A stretch of DNA of 64,000 nucleotides from Pelobacter sp. UBA6093 (GCA_002435955.1 DIWZ01000033.1:26055-90054); one strand, 5' to 3'; shown: positions 17,846-26,738, counted from the first letter of the stretch. Numbers and translations are program-made. The notes: generated by a model not told the origin, from the sequence alone.

Positions 17846-18090
17846 GTGGCCCCCCGTCAACAGGAAACGGTTTTTATTATGGTTTTAAAGATTTTATAGT
17901 CGTAGTAGTAGTTGGCTGTGTATTTGTGCATAGCCTATTTTTTTTCTATTTTTTCAATGGTTTAACGCGTTCACTTCCCCGTGGGTAAGTAGACGCCTAA
18001 ATAAGCCGTTTTGTGCATAACCTCAATGTGGCCGATTTATCCCCTTTCTGTGAAGGGTGCTGCCCACACCTTGTGCCGGTTTTTTAGAGG
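17846..18090. other. oriC: Candidate replication origin (oriC) with DnaA-trio
   Basis: The dnaN-dnaA gap has three origin hallmarks. DnaA boxes: TGTGCATAA at 18012-18020 matches TTATNCACA on the minus strand, TGTGCATAG at 17925-17933 has one mismatch, and TGTGTATTT at 17917-17925 is weaker. TAG trinucleotides: TAG-TCG-TAG-TAG-TAG-TTG at 17897-17914 directly abuts the weak box, matching the single-strand DnaA-trio described in other bacteria and in the expected orientation away from the boxes. Beyond the trio, 17871-17898 is AT-rich and suitable for unwinding. Further T-rich tracts lie at 17936-17960. The dnaA-rpmH gap contains additional boxes, as in bipartite origins. Confidence 0.65.
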
Positions 18091-19449
18091 TCAGATACTT
18101 AAATCCTTTTTAAAGTTATTGATGACGGATCTCAACTGATAATCCTCATCCATAGCCTTTTCTATTTTTTTTATGGCGTGAATAATAGTTGAATGATCCT
18201 TGCCGCCGAAGCGTTCACCAATTTCCGGGTACGAGCAGGATGTCAGTTGTCTTGACAGATACATGGCTATCTGGCGAGGCAAAACCAGGGCTTTCAGGCG
18301 CTTGGCGGATTTCAGGTCCGATATTTTCAGGGAATAATGATTTGCCACCAATTTTTGAATTTCTTCTACCGTGAGTTCCCGGCGTTTTTCCACCAGAATA
18401 TCTTTGAGTACTTCCTGGGCCATGGTCAGACTGATGGGAGTAGCGGTCAAACTGGCATAAGCTCCAATGCGTACCAGATAACCTTCCAGTTCTCTGATAT
18501 TACTGCTTACGGAACTTGCCAGGAAAAAGGCAACTTCCTGGGGCAGGTCAATGCCATTATGTTCGGCTTTCATTTTTAAAATAGCCTGTTTAGTTTCCAG
18601 ATCCGGCGCTTGGATATCGGCAATCAGTCCCCATTCAAAACGTGATCTCAGCCGTTCTTCAAGACCGGGTATTTCTTTGGGAAATTTATCCGATGTCACA
18701 ACTATTTGTTTATGGGAATCATAGAGTGCATTAAATGTATGGAAAAATTCTTCCTGTGTACGTTCTTTTCCGGCTATAAATTGTACGTCATCTATTAATA
18801 ACACATCCATAGATCTGAATTTGGTCCGAAATTCATCCATTTTTGCATAGCGCAGTGAATTTATAAGTTCATTCATAAACTTTTCGGAGGTGTAATAACA
18901 TACTTTCATCTCCGGATTTTTTTTCAGAATGGCATTTCCCACCGCATTTACAAGATGCGTTTTACCCAAACCAACACCGCCATATATAAATAGAGGGTTA
19001 TAGGTGGTTGCAGGGTTATTGGCTACAGCTGTCGCCGCGGCGCAGGCAAATTGATTGGACGAGCCAAGAACAAAAGTCTCAAAGGTATATCGCGAATTCA
19101 GATTGTAGATGTTTCCGCGTTGGGGAACCGGCTCCGTCTGTGTTTTTGTTGGTGGTGGCGGAGCTGGAGATGGTGTTGTTTCGGTTGGTACCGCGGTTTC
19201 CTTTACTGTTTTACTGGCGATGGAAAGGTTTATTTTGCAGACTCCCCCGGCCGCATTGGATAAAATTTCCTGAAGGATATCCTGATAATGCTTTTTTATC
19301 CAATCGAGGACAAACCGGTTAGGTACCTCAAGGTCCACATGGTTGTTTTCGAAGCGGATAAATCGGATAGGCTTGATCCAGGTCTCAAACTGTTGAGGAG
19401 TCAAGGACTGCTTCAGACTATCCAAAGTCTTTTGCCAAATATTTTCCAT
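18091..19449 (-). CDS. dnaA: Chromosomal replication initiator protein DnaA
   Basis: A 452-aa AAA+ ATPase that binds DnaA boxes and opens oriC. Domain I (residues 1-80) begins MENIWQKTLDSLKQSL. Domain II is a Pro/Thr-rich linker (TPSPAPPPPTKTQTEP). Domain III has Walker A in YGGVGLGKTHLVNAVG and Walker B in VLLIDDVQF. The domain IV helix-turn-helix carries the DHSTIIHAIKKIE signature. No strong ribosome site precedes the ATG at 19449, which may limit expression. It is divergent from rpmH. Confidence 0.98.
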   Translation of the reverse strand: MENIWQKTLDSLKQSLTPQQFETWIKPIRFIRFENNHVDLEVPNRFVLDWIKKHYQDILQEILSNAAGGVCKINLSIASKTVKETAVPTETTPSPAPPPPTKTQTEPVPQRGNIYNLNSRYTFETFVLGSSNQFACAAATAVANNPATTYNPLFIYGGVGLGKTHLVNAVGNAILKKNPEMKVCYYTSEKFMNELINSLRYAKMDEFRTKFRSMDVLLIDDVQFIAGKERTQEEFFHTFNALYDSHKQIVVTSDKFPKEIPGLEERLRSRFEWGLIADIQAPDLETKQAILKMKAEHNGIDLPQEVAFFLASSVSSNIRELEGYLVRIGAYASLTATPISLTMAQEVLKDILVEKRRELTVEEIQKLVANHYSLKISDLKSAKRLKALVLPRQIAMYLSRQLTSCSYPEIGERFGGKDHSTIIHAIKKIEKAMDEDYQLRSVINNFKKDLSI

Positions 19450-19786
19450 AGACTTTTAATTTGAAAATAGGAGAAAGTAAAAAGGGCTTTGTGGAGGAAG
19501 GGCACTTAAAATAAATAATCCACATCGTTATAAACAGTTGTGGATATCTTGCTTTTTTCCAGATTTTTACGGGTTTTGCCGTCTTTCGATGGCGCAAAAC
19601 CATGGACCTAAACTAACAGAGGGCAGGGGCGGTTGGCAAGGGGTTTTTTATTTGTGGGCAGCCTGTGGGGATGAATGGTTTTTGGTTTTCTTGCTTGACA
19701 AAAATCAGGCAACGTGGTTAATAATTCGATTCGCTTAAATGTTGAAAAAATATGCTTTAACCCCATAGATTCAGGAGTTTTACAAA
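19450..19786. other. dnaA-rpmH intergenic region with DnaA boxes
   Basis: A 337-base divergent promoter region. Near-consensus DnaA boxes lie at 19516-19524 (TAATCCACA) and 19539-19547 (TGTGGATAT), each one mismatch from consensus, which is compatible with dnaA autoregulation or the second half of a bipartite origin. An 8-bp inverted repeat GGTTTTGC/GCAAAACC spans 19572-19601. The rpmH promoter lies at 19695-19724. Confidence 0.6.
19695..19724 (+). promoter_or_regulatory. rpmH operon promoter
   Basis: A perfect -35 TTGACA at 19695-19700 is followed after 17-18 bases by TTAATA/TAATAA at 19718-19724. It sits about 60 bases before rpmH and probably drives rpmH-rnpA-yidD-yidC. Confidence 0.65.
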
Positions 19787-19939
19787 ATGTCAAAACGCAC
19801 TTACCAACCGAGTCGTATCCGTCGCAAAAGAACCCATGGTTTCCGTGCCCGTATGCAGAATAAAAACGGTCAGGCTGTTCTGCGCCGCCGGCGGGCCAGA
19901 GGGCGCAAGCGCCTGGTGGTTACCATTCCCGTCAAGTAG
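19787..19939 (+). CDS. rpmH: 50S ribosomal protein L34
   Basis: A 50-residue very basic protein of the large ribosomal subunit. It starts MSKRTYQPSRIRRKRTHGF, the L34 signature, and ends KRLVVTIPVK. Bacterial L34 is usually 44-46 residues, so this copy is a little longer at the C-terminus. CAGGAG lies 10 bases before the ATG. It is the first gene of the rpmH-rnpA-yidD-yidC operon, 11 bases before rnpA. Confidence 0.97.
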   Translation: MSKRTYQPSRIRRKRTHGFRARMQNKNGQAVLRRRRARGRKRLVVTIPVK

Positions 19940-19950
19940 TCTGTTCACGA

Positions 19951-20313
19951 ATGGAAAGTCTGGGATATATTCTTCCTCGTACAAATAGAATACGCTGTTC
20001 CGCCGATTATCGTTTTATGCGCAATCAGGGGCGACGACGGCATACCCAGAATTTTATCGTTTACACCTTTGTACGTAAAAATAGCCCTGCCAGGTTGGGA
20101 CTGACTGTTAGTCGCAAAGTTGGCAGGGCTGTTACGCGTAACCGGGTCAAGCGATTGTTGCGAGAATTTTTTCGTCTACACCAGCCACTGATGGTGCCAG
20201 GACGCGATGTTTCTATTGTTGCTAAGCCGGGAGCCGACCAACTCGACTATTGGCAGGTGTGTGAAGAACTTATGTTTCTTATTCAACACCAAACCTTTGA
20301 AAAAACCTCATGA
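19951..20313 (+). CDS. rnpA: Ribonuclease P protein component
   Basis: A 120-aa basic protein that helps the RNase P RNA bind precursor tRNA. The RNR motif appears in GRAVTRNRVKRLLREFFR, the family signature, and is preceded by ARLGLTVSRKVG. The ATG at 19951 may be extended; the core begins around RTNRIRCSADYRFM. Its stop overlaps the yidD start (ATGA). Confidence 0.95.
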   Translation: MESLGYILPRTNRIRCSADYRFMRNQGRRRHTQNFIVYTFVRKNSPARLGLTVSRKVGRAVTRNRVKRLLREFFRLHQPLMVPGRDVSIVAKPGADQLDYWQVCEELMFLIQHQTFEKTS

Positions 20314-20519
20314 TCCGGAAATTCCTGATCTTCTTGATTTTTGCATATCAGCGATGTATTTCGCCTGTTATGGCACCCTCCTGTCGGTTTTACCCTACCT
20401 GTTCCGAATATGCCCGCCAATCTCTCGTTAAACATGGTGTATTGAGAGGATTGGTGAAAATTTGCGGTAGGCTCAGCCGCTGCCATCCTTTTCATCCCGG
20501 AGGATATGATCCTGTGTAA
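20310..20519 (+). CDS. yidD: Membrane protein insertion efficiency factor YidD
   Basis: A 69-aa protein with an amphipathic N-terminus (MIRKFLIFLIFAYQRCISP) and the conserved cysteine block CRFYPTCSEYARQSL, ending in the HPFHPGGYDPV motif. It aids YidC-dependent insertion of inner-membrane proteins. It overlaps rnpA by four bases, indicating translational coupling. Confidence 0.96.
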   Translation: MIRKFLIFLIFAYQRCISPVMAPSCRFYPTCSEYARQSLVKHGVLRGLVKICGRLSRCHPFHPGGYDPV

Positions 20520-20560
20520 TGCCGGATGTGATCTTCGGGGCTATTGGAGTATCCTTTCTC

Positions 20561-22192
20561 ATGGAAAATAAAAATGTTTTTATAGCTCTTTTATTGATGC
20601 TGGCGGTCTGGACCGGGTATACCGTGTTTTTTGTAAAACCGTCCCCCATCGTTCCTGTTGCCGAGGAGCAATCTCAAGCGAAGAACCAGGAGATTATCCC
20701 TTTAGCCGATGTCGGGGATAAAAAAGAACCGATGACTGATCCTGTGTCGGTCATGGTTGCACCTACCGGGGTAAAGGCACAAGATTTCGTTGTAGAAACC
20801 GACGACTATCGCGCTGTTTTTTCCAATGTTGGAGCTCGTCTCAAGAGCCTCGAACTTAAAAAATACCGGGAAACTCTCGAAAAAGATTCTGGTCTGGTAT
20901 CCCTTGTTGGCATCAATGGCGAAACGAGTACTTTTGGTACCACTGGACAAGGTGATATTCAGTTGCCTGTCGATTATATTTATTCGACTTCTGTTCCGGC
21001 AGAAGGTTTGAATCTCAAGGCAGGTGATCAGAGGGTTCTGCGGTTTACTGCGGTTCTGGACAAGGGTGTCGTTGTAGAAAAAAATTATTCTATCAAAGGT
21101 AATGGATATGATCTCCAATTGGATATTGTAATTCACAATCAAGGAAGTTCGACTTTACAGGGGAATCTTGATTTTCTTTTGGTTCAACCCTGGTTTGAGG
21201 GGCGAGATGATTCTCGCTATTCTTTTGTTGGTCCCGCCGTATATGAAGATGGCGACCTTACTACCTATAAAATTAAAAAACTTGAAGATAAAGCTATCCG
21301 GCATGCTAATGCCCCGGTCTGGACTGCTTTTGAGGATAAACATTTCCTGACAGCAGCAATCCCCCTTGAGAGTACACAGCATACTTTTGTGCTGCAAAAA
21401 GATACCGATACAATCAGTAATATTATTGAAAGCGGGCCTTTGCGTCTGGACCCCAACCAATCTCTATCTCTCGGATATCTGCTGTATGCCGGGCCCAGGG
21501 ACCTGGATATTCTTAAGGGGGTTAATTATGAGCTGGATAAGGCCATTGATTTCGGCTTTTTTGATATGCTCGCTCGCCCTCTGCTTTCAGTTCTTCAATT
21601 TTGTTACAACAACGTGATCCAAAACTACGGTGTCGCAATTATTTTGCTGACTGGTTTTATTAAAATTCTTTTTTGGCCGCTTACCCATAAAAGTTATAAA
21701 TCCATGCGTGACATGCAGAAGTTGCAACCGGAAATGCAACGCCTGCGTGAAAAATACAAAACTGATAAAGAGCGTATGAATCGCGAAATAATGGAACTTT
21801 ATCGAAATAACAGGGTAAATCCCATGGGGGGCTGTTTGCCCATGTTCGCGCAGATCCCTGTTTTCTTTGCTTTGTATAAAGTGCTACTGGAGTCCATTGC
21901 CCTTCGGCATGAACCATTTATATTCTGGATTCAGGATTTGTCGGCCAAGGATCCTTATTACATTACTCCTATCATTATGGGAGTTACCATGTTCATTCAG
22001 CAAAAAATGAGTCCAACCACCATGGATTCGCAGCAAGCCAAGATTATGCTGTTCATGCCCATTATATTTACTTTTATGTTTCTTAATTTTCCCTCAGGGT
22101 TGGTTCTTTACTGGCTGGTCAACAATATACTGACTATTACCCAGCAGTGGTTCATCAATCGTGGCGCAACTCCTTCAACTCAAACTGCCTGA
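20561..22192 (+). CDS. yidC: Membrane protein insertase YidC
   Basis: A 543-aa inner-membrane insertase of the Gram-negative long form. There is a first helix (KNVFIALLLMLAVWTGYTV), a large periplasmic beta domain (about residues 60-330), then the conserved hydrophobic core including YNNVIQNYGVAIILLTGFIK, GGCLPMFAQIPVFFALYKVL and FPSGLVLYWLVNNIL. I take the ATG at 20561 as start because it matches the usual MxNKN N-terminus; the frame is open back to 20519. An intrinsic terminator follows at 22236. The jag gene usually found next is absent. Confidence 0.95.
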   Translation: MENKNVFIALLLMLAVWTGYTVFFVKPSPIVPVAEEQSQAKNQEIIPLADVGDKKEPMTDPVSVMVAPTGVKAQDFVVETDDYRAVFSNVGARLKSLELKKYRETLEKDSGLVSLVGINGETSTFGTTGQGDIQLPVDYIYSTSVPAEGLNLKAGDQRVLRFTAVLDKGVVVEKNYSIKGNGYDLQLDIVIHNQGSSTLQGNLDFLLVQPWFEGRDDSRYSFVGPAVYEDGDLTTYKIKKLEDKAIRHANAPVWTAFEDKHFLTAAIPLESTQHTFVLQKDTDTISNIIESGPLRLDPNQSLSLGYLLYAGPRDLDILKGVNYELDKAIDFGFFDMLARPLLSVLQFCYNNVIQNYGVAIILLTGFIKILFWPLTHKSYKSMRDMQKLQPEMQRLREKYKTDKERMNREIMELYRNNRVNPMGGCLPMFAQIPVFFALYKVLLESIALRHEPFIFWIQDLSAKDPYYITPIIMGVTMFIQQKMSPTTMDSQQAKIMLFMPIIFTFMFLNFPSGLVLYWLVNNILTITQQWFINRGATPSTQTA

Positions 22193-22235
22193 TTGATTAT
22201 CGGCTTTGGCCTGGCGTCCCCCGGTTTGCTTGCAA

Positions 22236-22262
22236 GCCTGGGATACCAGGCCTTTTTCTTTA
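22236..22262 (+). terminator. Rho-independent terminator after yidC
   Basis: The stem GCCTGG-GATA-CCAGGC is followed by CTTTTTCTTT, 43 bases past the yidC stop. It probably ends the rpmH-rnpA-yidD-yidC transcript. Confidence 0.8.
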
Positions 22263-22586
22263 CTGACTGCCCCAGTTGCCTTTACGACCCTGACCGATGC
22301 GCTTCGTTCCTCAGCACATCCTATGTTTCTGAGTTTTAAAAGGTCTTTATAAACAAAGCCCTCAACGCAAATTTCGGAAGAGGGAAACTTGTTGTTCATG
22401 TCACGGAACAGTCGAATTTGAAGTTTCAGGTATGGCAAATTTTCCACTAGGGCTCGTGCTCCTATGAGACAATTTGCCTCAAACTGAGAATTGAACCTAA
22501 TCAGGTAAACTTTTGTATTTACCGTGACAAAATTAAGAGAAACGTGCGGGTGGCCAGATTGTATTGCCTCCCACCATTACTCAACA

Positions 22587-22740
22587 TTGATGGCGTTGCA
22601 AAAAGTCCGCCCTACGGCGGTACGGTGATTTTTCAGGGTCTCGACCTGTTATAGGTATGCCTTCTTTCCTGAAACTAAACCAAACCTTATAGGACGACAT
22701 TTTTGCTTAACCATCCCATGGTTTTTTGCAAAGGCATTAA
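22587..22740. repeat. Inverted-repeat-ended dispersed element, family B copy 1
   Basis: The ends TTGATGGCGTTGCAAAAA and (complement of the far end) TTAATGCCTTTGCAAAAA form 18-bp imperfect terminal inverted repeats. The right 51 bases, from AGGACGACATTTTTGC to the end, match the copy at 53891-53981 with few changes. The 154-base element has no coding capacity and ends 11 bases before mnmE, so it may supply promoter or leader sequence to it. Confidence 0.75.
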
Positions 22741-22751
22741 TATTTAGAGCC

Positions 22752-24137
22752 ATGAATGAACTTACCATGTTAAAAGACGACACCATTGTTGCTCCTGCTA
22801 CGGCGCCAGGAGAAGGCGGTATCGGGATCCTGCGCCTTTCCGGTCCTGGAGCCGAAGATCTTTTGCTTAGATTCTTCAGTCCCAGCCGTTTATCTGCTAG
22901 GCTAGATTCGCATTATCTTTATCATGGACTTCTTAAAGATACCAAGGGTCTCCCCATCGATGAAGTTATGGCAGTGCTTATGCGCAAACCCCGTTCTTAT
23001 ACCCGGGAAGATGTTGCGGAAATACACTGTCATGGTGGTAATTTGGTTCTCCGGCGCATCTTGGATCTTTTTCTCGGAGCGGGAGCACGTTTGGCCAGAC
23101 CTGGAGAATTTACCCTGCGAGCCTTTCTTAATGGCCGTATCGACTTAACCCAGGCCGAAGCGGTCATTGACCTGATTCGATCCCGATCTCAATTAGCCAG
23201 CGATGTGGCCCTGGGACAATTGGAAGGTCGCTTGGCTGAAAAGCTTAAGGATTTCAGCGTTCGTATTGCTGATATTCTTGCAGAGATCGAGGCGGCTATC
23301 GATTTTCCCGAGGAAGATCTCGAACTGGAAGGGCAATCGGTTTTAGGTAAATATGCTGGTTCCTTGCTGGCAGACATGGATTATATTATTCATACTTTTG
23401 ACTCAGGACGGATCCTGCGGGATGGTTTGAATATCCTTATCTTTGGTCGGCCGAATGTTGGCAAGAGCTCATTAATGAATAATCTTCTCGGTGAAGCTCG
23501 TGCCATCGTCACTGATATCCCCGGCACCACTCGTGACACCATTGAGGAGGATTTGGTATTATCTGGAATACCGCTACGTCTGGTGGACACTGCCGGTATA
23601 CGCAGCACCGACGATCCGGTTGAGCAGGAAGGTGTTCGTCGTGCACGTGTCAAGGTGGAGTCCGCAGATCTGGTTCTTCTGGTTATTGATGGAAGCCAAG
23701 GCTTGAATGAGGATGATTTGTTGGCCCTGGAGTTTTGCAGGGGGCGCGATATTTTGGTCGTCCTGAACAAGTCCGATCTGGGGAATTTGCCCATCCCCTC
23801 CCCTCTTGAAGGTTTTCCGCTGGTCAGGGTATCTGCGCTCGAAGGTAAAGGGCTCAACATGCTGACAGCCGCGATTCACGAGCGGTTTTCTGGTATTGGT
23901 GGAGCGACTGAGATCCGGGAAACGGTGATTCTCACAGATCGACGACATCGACAGGCTCTGGTTCTTGCCAGGGAAGCCATCGGCCGTTTTCGAGAACTTC
24001 TTGTTCAGGGAATGTCGCCCGAGTTTGGAGCTGTAGAATTGCGCGAGGCGCTTGACGCTATTGGCGAGATCACGGGCGAAACCACGCCGGACGATATCCT
24101 TGAACGTATCTTCACGCGGTTCTGTATCGGCAAATAG
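22752..24137 (+). CDS. mnmE: tRNA uridine-5-carboxymethylaminomethyl modification GTPase MnmE
   Basis: A 461-aa GTPase that with MnmG modifies the wobble uridine of certain tRNAs. The N-terminal tetrahydrofolate-binding domain starts DDTIVAPATAPGEGGIGI. The G domain has GRPNVGKSSLMNNLLG, DIPGTTRDT, VDTAG and LNKSDL, and the protein ends in the invariant FCIGK motif. The start may be the ATG at 22752 or at 22767; neither has a strong ribosome site. It is followed by parS and mnmG. Confidence 0.96.
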   Translation: MNELTMLKDDTIVAPATAPGEGGIGILRLSGPGAEDLLLRFFSPSRLSARLDSHYLYHGLLKDTKGLPIDEVMAVLMRKPRSYTREDVAEIHCHGGNLVLRRILDLFLGAGARLARPGEFTLRAFLNGRIDLTQAEAVIDLIRSRSQLASDVALGQLEGRLAEKLKDFSVRIADILAEIEAAIDFPEEDLELEGQSVLGKYAGSLLADMDYIIHTFDSGRILRDGLNILIFGRPNVGKSSLMNNLLGEARAIVTDIPGTTRDTIEEDLVLSGIPLRLVDTAGIRSTDDPVEQEGVRRARVKVESADLVLLVIDGSQGLNEDDLLALEFCRGRDILVVLNKSDLGNLPIPSPLEGFPLVRVSALEGKGLNMLTAAIHERFSGIGGATEIRETVILTDRRHRQALVLAREAIGRFRELLVQGMSPEFGAVELREALDAIGEITGETTPDDILERIFTRFCIGK

Positions 24138-24139
24138 AA

Positions 24140-24155
24140 TGTTTCACGTGAAACA
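24140..24155. other. parS centromere site
   Basis: The perfect 16-bp palindrome TGTTTCACGTGAAACA, the consensus ParB-binding parS site, starts three bases after the mnmE stop and lies 2.7 kb before parA and 4-6 kb from the candidate origin. ParB loads here and spreads to organise the origin region. No second exact site was noticed in this window. Confidence 0.93.
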
Positions 24156-24213
24156 TCCGCTGCCAGATTTTGGTGCGGATATTTCGCACAATCAACAGTA
24201 AAGCGGGTTGGAT

Positions 24214-26073
24214 ATGGTTGGATATGGCAAAAAATATGAAGTGATCGTAGTGGGCGCAGGACATGCCGGTTGCGAAGCTGCTCTTGCAAGTGCCCGCATG
24301 GGATGTCGTACTCTCTTACTCAATCTCCACCTGGATGCTGTGGCACAGATGTCATGTAACCCGGCCATAGGCGGTTTGGCTAAGGGGCATCTGGTACGCG
24401 AAATCGATGCCTTGGGAGGTGAGATGGCCCGGGTTATCGACGCGACAGGTATTCAATTCCGGACCCTGAATACCAAAAAGGGCCCCGCAGTGCGTGCCTC
24501 ACGAGCGCAGGCAGATCGACGTGCCTACCAATTTCATATGAAGCAGGTGATTGAGAATCAACAGGGGCTCGATCTTAAACAGGGATCGGTCGTGAGGCTG
24601 GTTATGGAAGGAGAAAACGTTCGCGGCGTAGAGACTGCGGATGGCCTCTTTTTCTATGGGCAGGCAGTCATTTTGACCACCGGAACCTTTATGCGGGGAC
24701 TTATACATATAGGACTGCAGCATTTTTCTGGTGGTCGCGCTGGCGAGCCGGCTTCTGTAGGATTGTCCGATCATTTAGCCGGGCTTGGGTTGAGAGTTGG
24801 GAGGCTTAAGACCGGTACCCCTGCCCGCCTTGACGGTACTACTATAAATTTTAAGGATCTGGAACCCCAATATGGTGATTTTCCACCCAGACCCTTTTCG
24901 GCGGACACAAAAAAAATATCAACGCGCCAGGTCCCCTGTTTTATTACGGCGACGAATGCCGAAACGCACGCTCTTATTCGTGCCGGACTCGACAGGTCTC
25001 CATTGTATCGGGGTGTCATTGAGGGTATCGGTCCGAGATATTGCCCATCCATAGAGGATAAGGTGGTACGTTTTCCTGAGAGACAAAGTCATCATGTGTT
25101 TTTGGAACCTGAGGGGTTGAATAGTTCGGAGATTTATCCTAATGGGGTTTCGACATCTTTGCCGCCCGATGTTCAGTTAGCTTTCCTTCGGACCATCCCA
25201 GGGTTGGAACAGGTGGAAATCATGCGTCCGGGATATGCCATCGAATATGATTTCGTGGATCCGGTGCAGTTACAACCGAGCCTGGAAACGAAAATAATGA
25301 AGGGGCTGTTTCTGGCTGGCCAGATTAATGGGACCTCGGGCTATGAGGAGGCTGCGGCACAGGGTTTGATGGCAGGCATTAATGCGGTGCGAAGTTTGCG
25401 TAACGAACCGCCCGTGTTGTTGGGGCGTGATCAGGCCTATGTCGGCGTTATGATCGATGATCTGGTGACGTGCGGGACCTCCGAGCCCTACCGGATGTTT
25501 ACCTCGAGGGCCGAATATCGATTATTGTTGCGTGAGGATAATGCGGATCAACGCTTGACCCCGATAGGCCATGATTTAGGTTTGATTACGGAGGAAAGAT
25601 GGTGTCAGTTTTCGGAAAAAATGGCCCAGGTCGAAGTCGGGCGAAATTTACTGGAAACCGTACGCATCACCCCTTCTGACCATAAAGCACTTCAAAATCT
25701 CGGCCTGGCTGAATTGAAGAATGGGGTTTCCCTGTCACAGTTGCTGAAGCGACCGGATGTAAGTGTTGAAGACCTGGTGCTCACGAATCAGCAATTAGGC
25801 GAGTTTGCACCAGATGTACGTGAACAGTTGCAGATCGAAATCAAGTATGAGGGGTATATTGCAAGACAGCAGGATGTTGTTGAGCGTTTTCGGCGATCGG
25901 AACAGGTGAGTATCCCGGAAGACATGGATTATTTTGCGATTGATGGATTGTCCACCGAGGTAAAGGAAAAACTCACCAAGGTGCGCCCTGTTAGTTTGGG
26001 GCAGGCAGCCCGGATTCCAGGAATTACACCGGCCGCAGTGGCTATTTTATCAGTGCTTTTGCGCAGGAAATAG
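24214..26073 (+). CDS. mnmG: tRNA uridine-5-carboxymethylaminomethyl modification enzyme MnmG
   Basis: A 619-aa FAD-dependent partner of MnmE. The dinucleotide-binding fold is VVGAGHAGCEAALASARMG. The family signature is SCNPAIGGLAKGHLVREID, followed by RLKTGTPARLDGTTI, and the C-terminal tRNA-binding domain includes YEGYIARQ. The ATG at 24214 is chosen; a TTG at 24208 is also in frame. It is two bases before rsmG, so the two are probably one transcript. Confidence 0.96.
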   Translation: MVGYGKKYEVIVVGAGHAGCEAALASARMGCRTLLLNLHLDAVAQMSCNPAIGGLAKGHLVREIDALGGEMARVIDATGIQFRTLNTKKGPAVRASRAQADRRAYQFHMKQVIENQQGLDLKQGSVVRLVMEGENVRGVETADGLFFYGQAVILTTGTFMRGLIHIGLQHFSGGRAGEPASVGLSDHLAGLGLRVGRLKTGTPARLDGTTINFKDLEPQYGDFPPRPFSADTKKISTRQVPCFITATNAETHALIRAGLDRSPLYRGVIEGIGPRYCPSIEDKVVRFPERQSHHVFLEPEGLNSSEIYPNGVSTSLPPDVQLAFLRTIPGLEQVEIMRPGYAIEYDFVDPVQLQPSLETKIMKGLFLAGQINGTSGYEEAAAQGLMAGINAVRSLRNEPPVLLGRDQAYVGVMIDDLVTCGTSEPYRMFTSRAEYRLLLREDNADQRLTPIGHDLGLITEERWCQFSEKMAQVEVGRNLLETVRITPSDHKALQNLGLAELKNGVSLSQLLKRPDVSVEDLVLTNQQLGEFAPDVREQLQIEIKYEGYIARQQDVVERFRRSEQVSIPEDMDYFAIDGLSTEVKEKLTKVRPVSLGQAARIPGITPAAVAILSVLLRRK

Positions 26074-26075
26074 TT

Positions 26076-26738
26076 ATGTCATTGGAAAATAGGCTCAAAG
26101 AACTACTGCTGGATATTGAGGTTGAGATTGATTCCAGTGTCTGTGGTGGATTGGTTTGGTATCTCGAGGAAATGCTTCGATGGAACCGCAGTATCAATCT
26201 GACCTCTATAAACAATCCGGAAGAGGCCCTGGAAAAACATCTGATTGATTCTCTGACCCTGGTTGCTCTGCTGCAGGGGGATGAGCAACTGCTTGATATG
26301 GGTTCGGGCGCGGGTTTGCCAGGGATCCCTGTAAAAATAGTCATGCCTTCTTTGCGGATATTATCTGTTGACAGTGCACATAAAAAGATCGTGTTTCAAC
26401 AGCATGTTGCGCGTTCCCTCCGTTTGCAGGGGTTTGAAGCAAGGTCCTGCCGGATTCAAGTTCTGGCGGCCAATCCTGACTATGTACAGTATTTTGATGT
26501 GGTTACCGCCAGAGCTTTGACCCATCTATCGCAATTGCTTGAAATGGCTCAACCCTTTTTGACCCGTGGGGGCCGCTTGGTGGCCATGAAGGGGCCCGAA
26601 GGGGTGAAAGAATTAGGTGAGGCGGCCGTGGCAATGGAAAAGTGCGGATTCGTTGTGGACCGCGTGCGCCACTTGCAATTGCCCATATCGGGAGCAGAAC
26701 GAACGCTGATTGTACTGAAACAACAGATCCTGGAATAG
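26076..26738 (+). CDS. rsmG: 16S rRNA (guanine527-N7)-methyltransferase RsmG
   Basis: A 220-aa S-adenosylmethionine-dependent enzyme that methylates G527 of 16S rRNA. The cofactor loop reads LDMGSGAGLPGIPVKI. RWNRSINLTSINNPEEALEKHLIDSL is the typical GidB N-terminal region and VVTARALTHLSQLL the conserved catalytic-fold segment. It follows mnmG directly. Confidence 0.95.
   Translation: MSLENRLKELLLDIEVEIDSSVCGGLVWYLEEMLRWNRSINLTSINNPEEALEKHLIDSLTLVALLQGDEQLLDMGSGAGLPGIPVKIVMPSLRILSVDSAHKKIVFQQHVARSLRLQGFEARSCRIQVLAANPDYVQYFDVVTARALTHLSQLLEMAQPFLTRGGRLVAMKGPEGVKELGEAAVAMEKCGFVVDRVRHLQLPISGAERTLIVLKQQILE

Larger units (their letters stand above)
22193..22751. other. yidC-mnmE intergenic region lacking jag
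   Basis: A 559-base gap holding the yidC terminator (22236-22262) and an inverted-repeat element (22587-22740). Between them, about 320 bases of AT-richer sequence contain only a weak minus-strand ORF (22175-22447) that runs into yidC and has no recognisable domain. In related bacteria a jag/khpB gene commonly sits between yidC and mnmE. I see no remnant of its KH or R3H motifs here. Confidence 0.6.

Noticed and set aside
22175..22447. 90-residue minus-strand ORF after yidC
   Set aside because: Overlaps the yidC end and its terminator; no ribosome site or domain.
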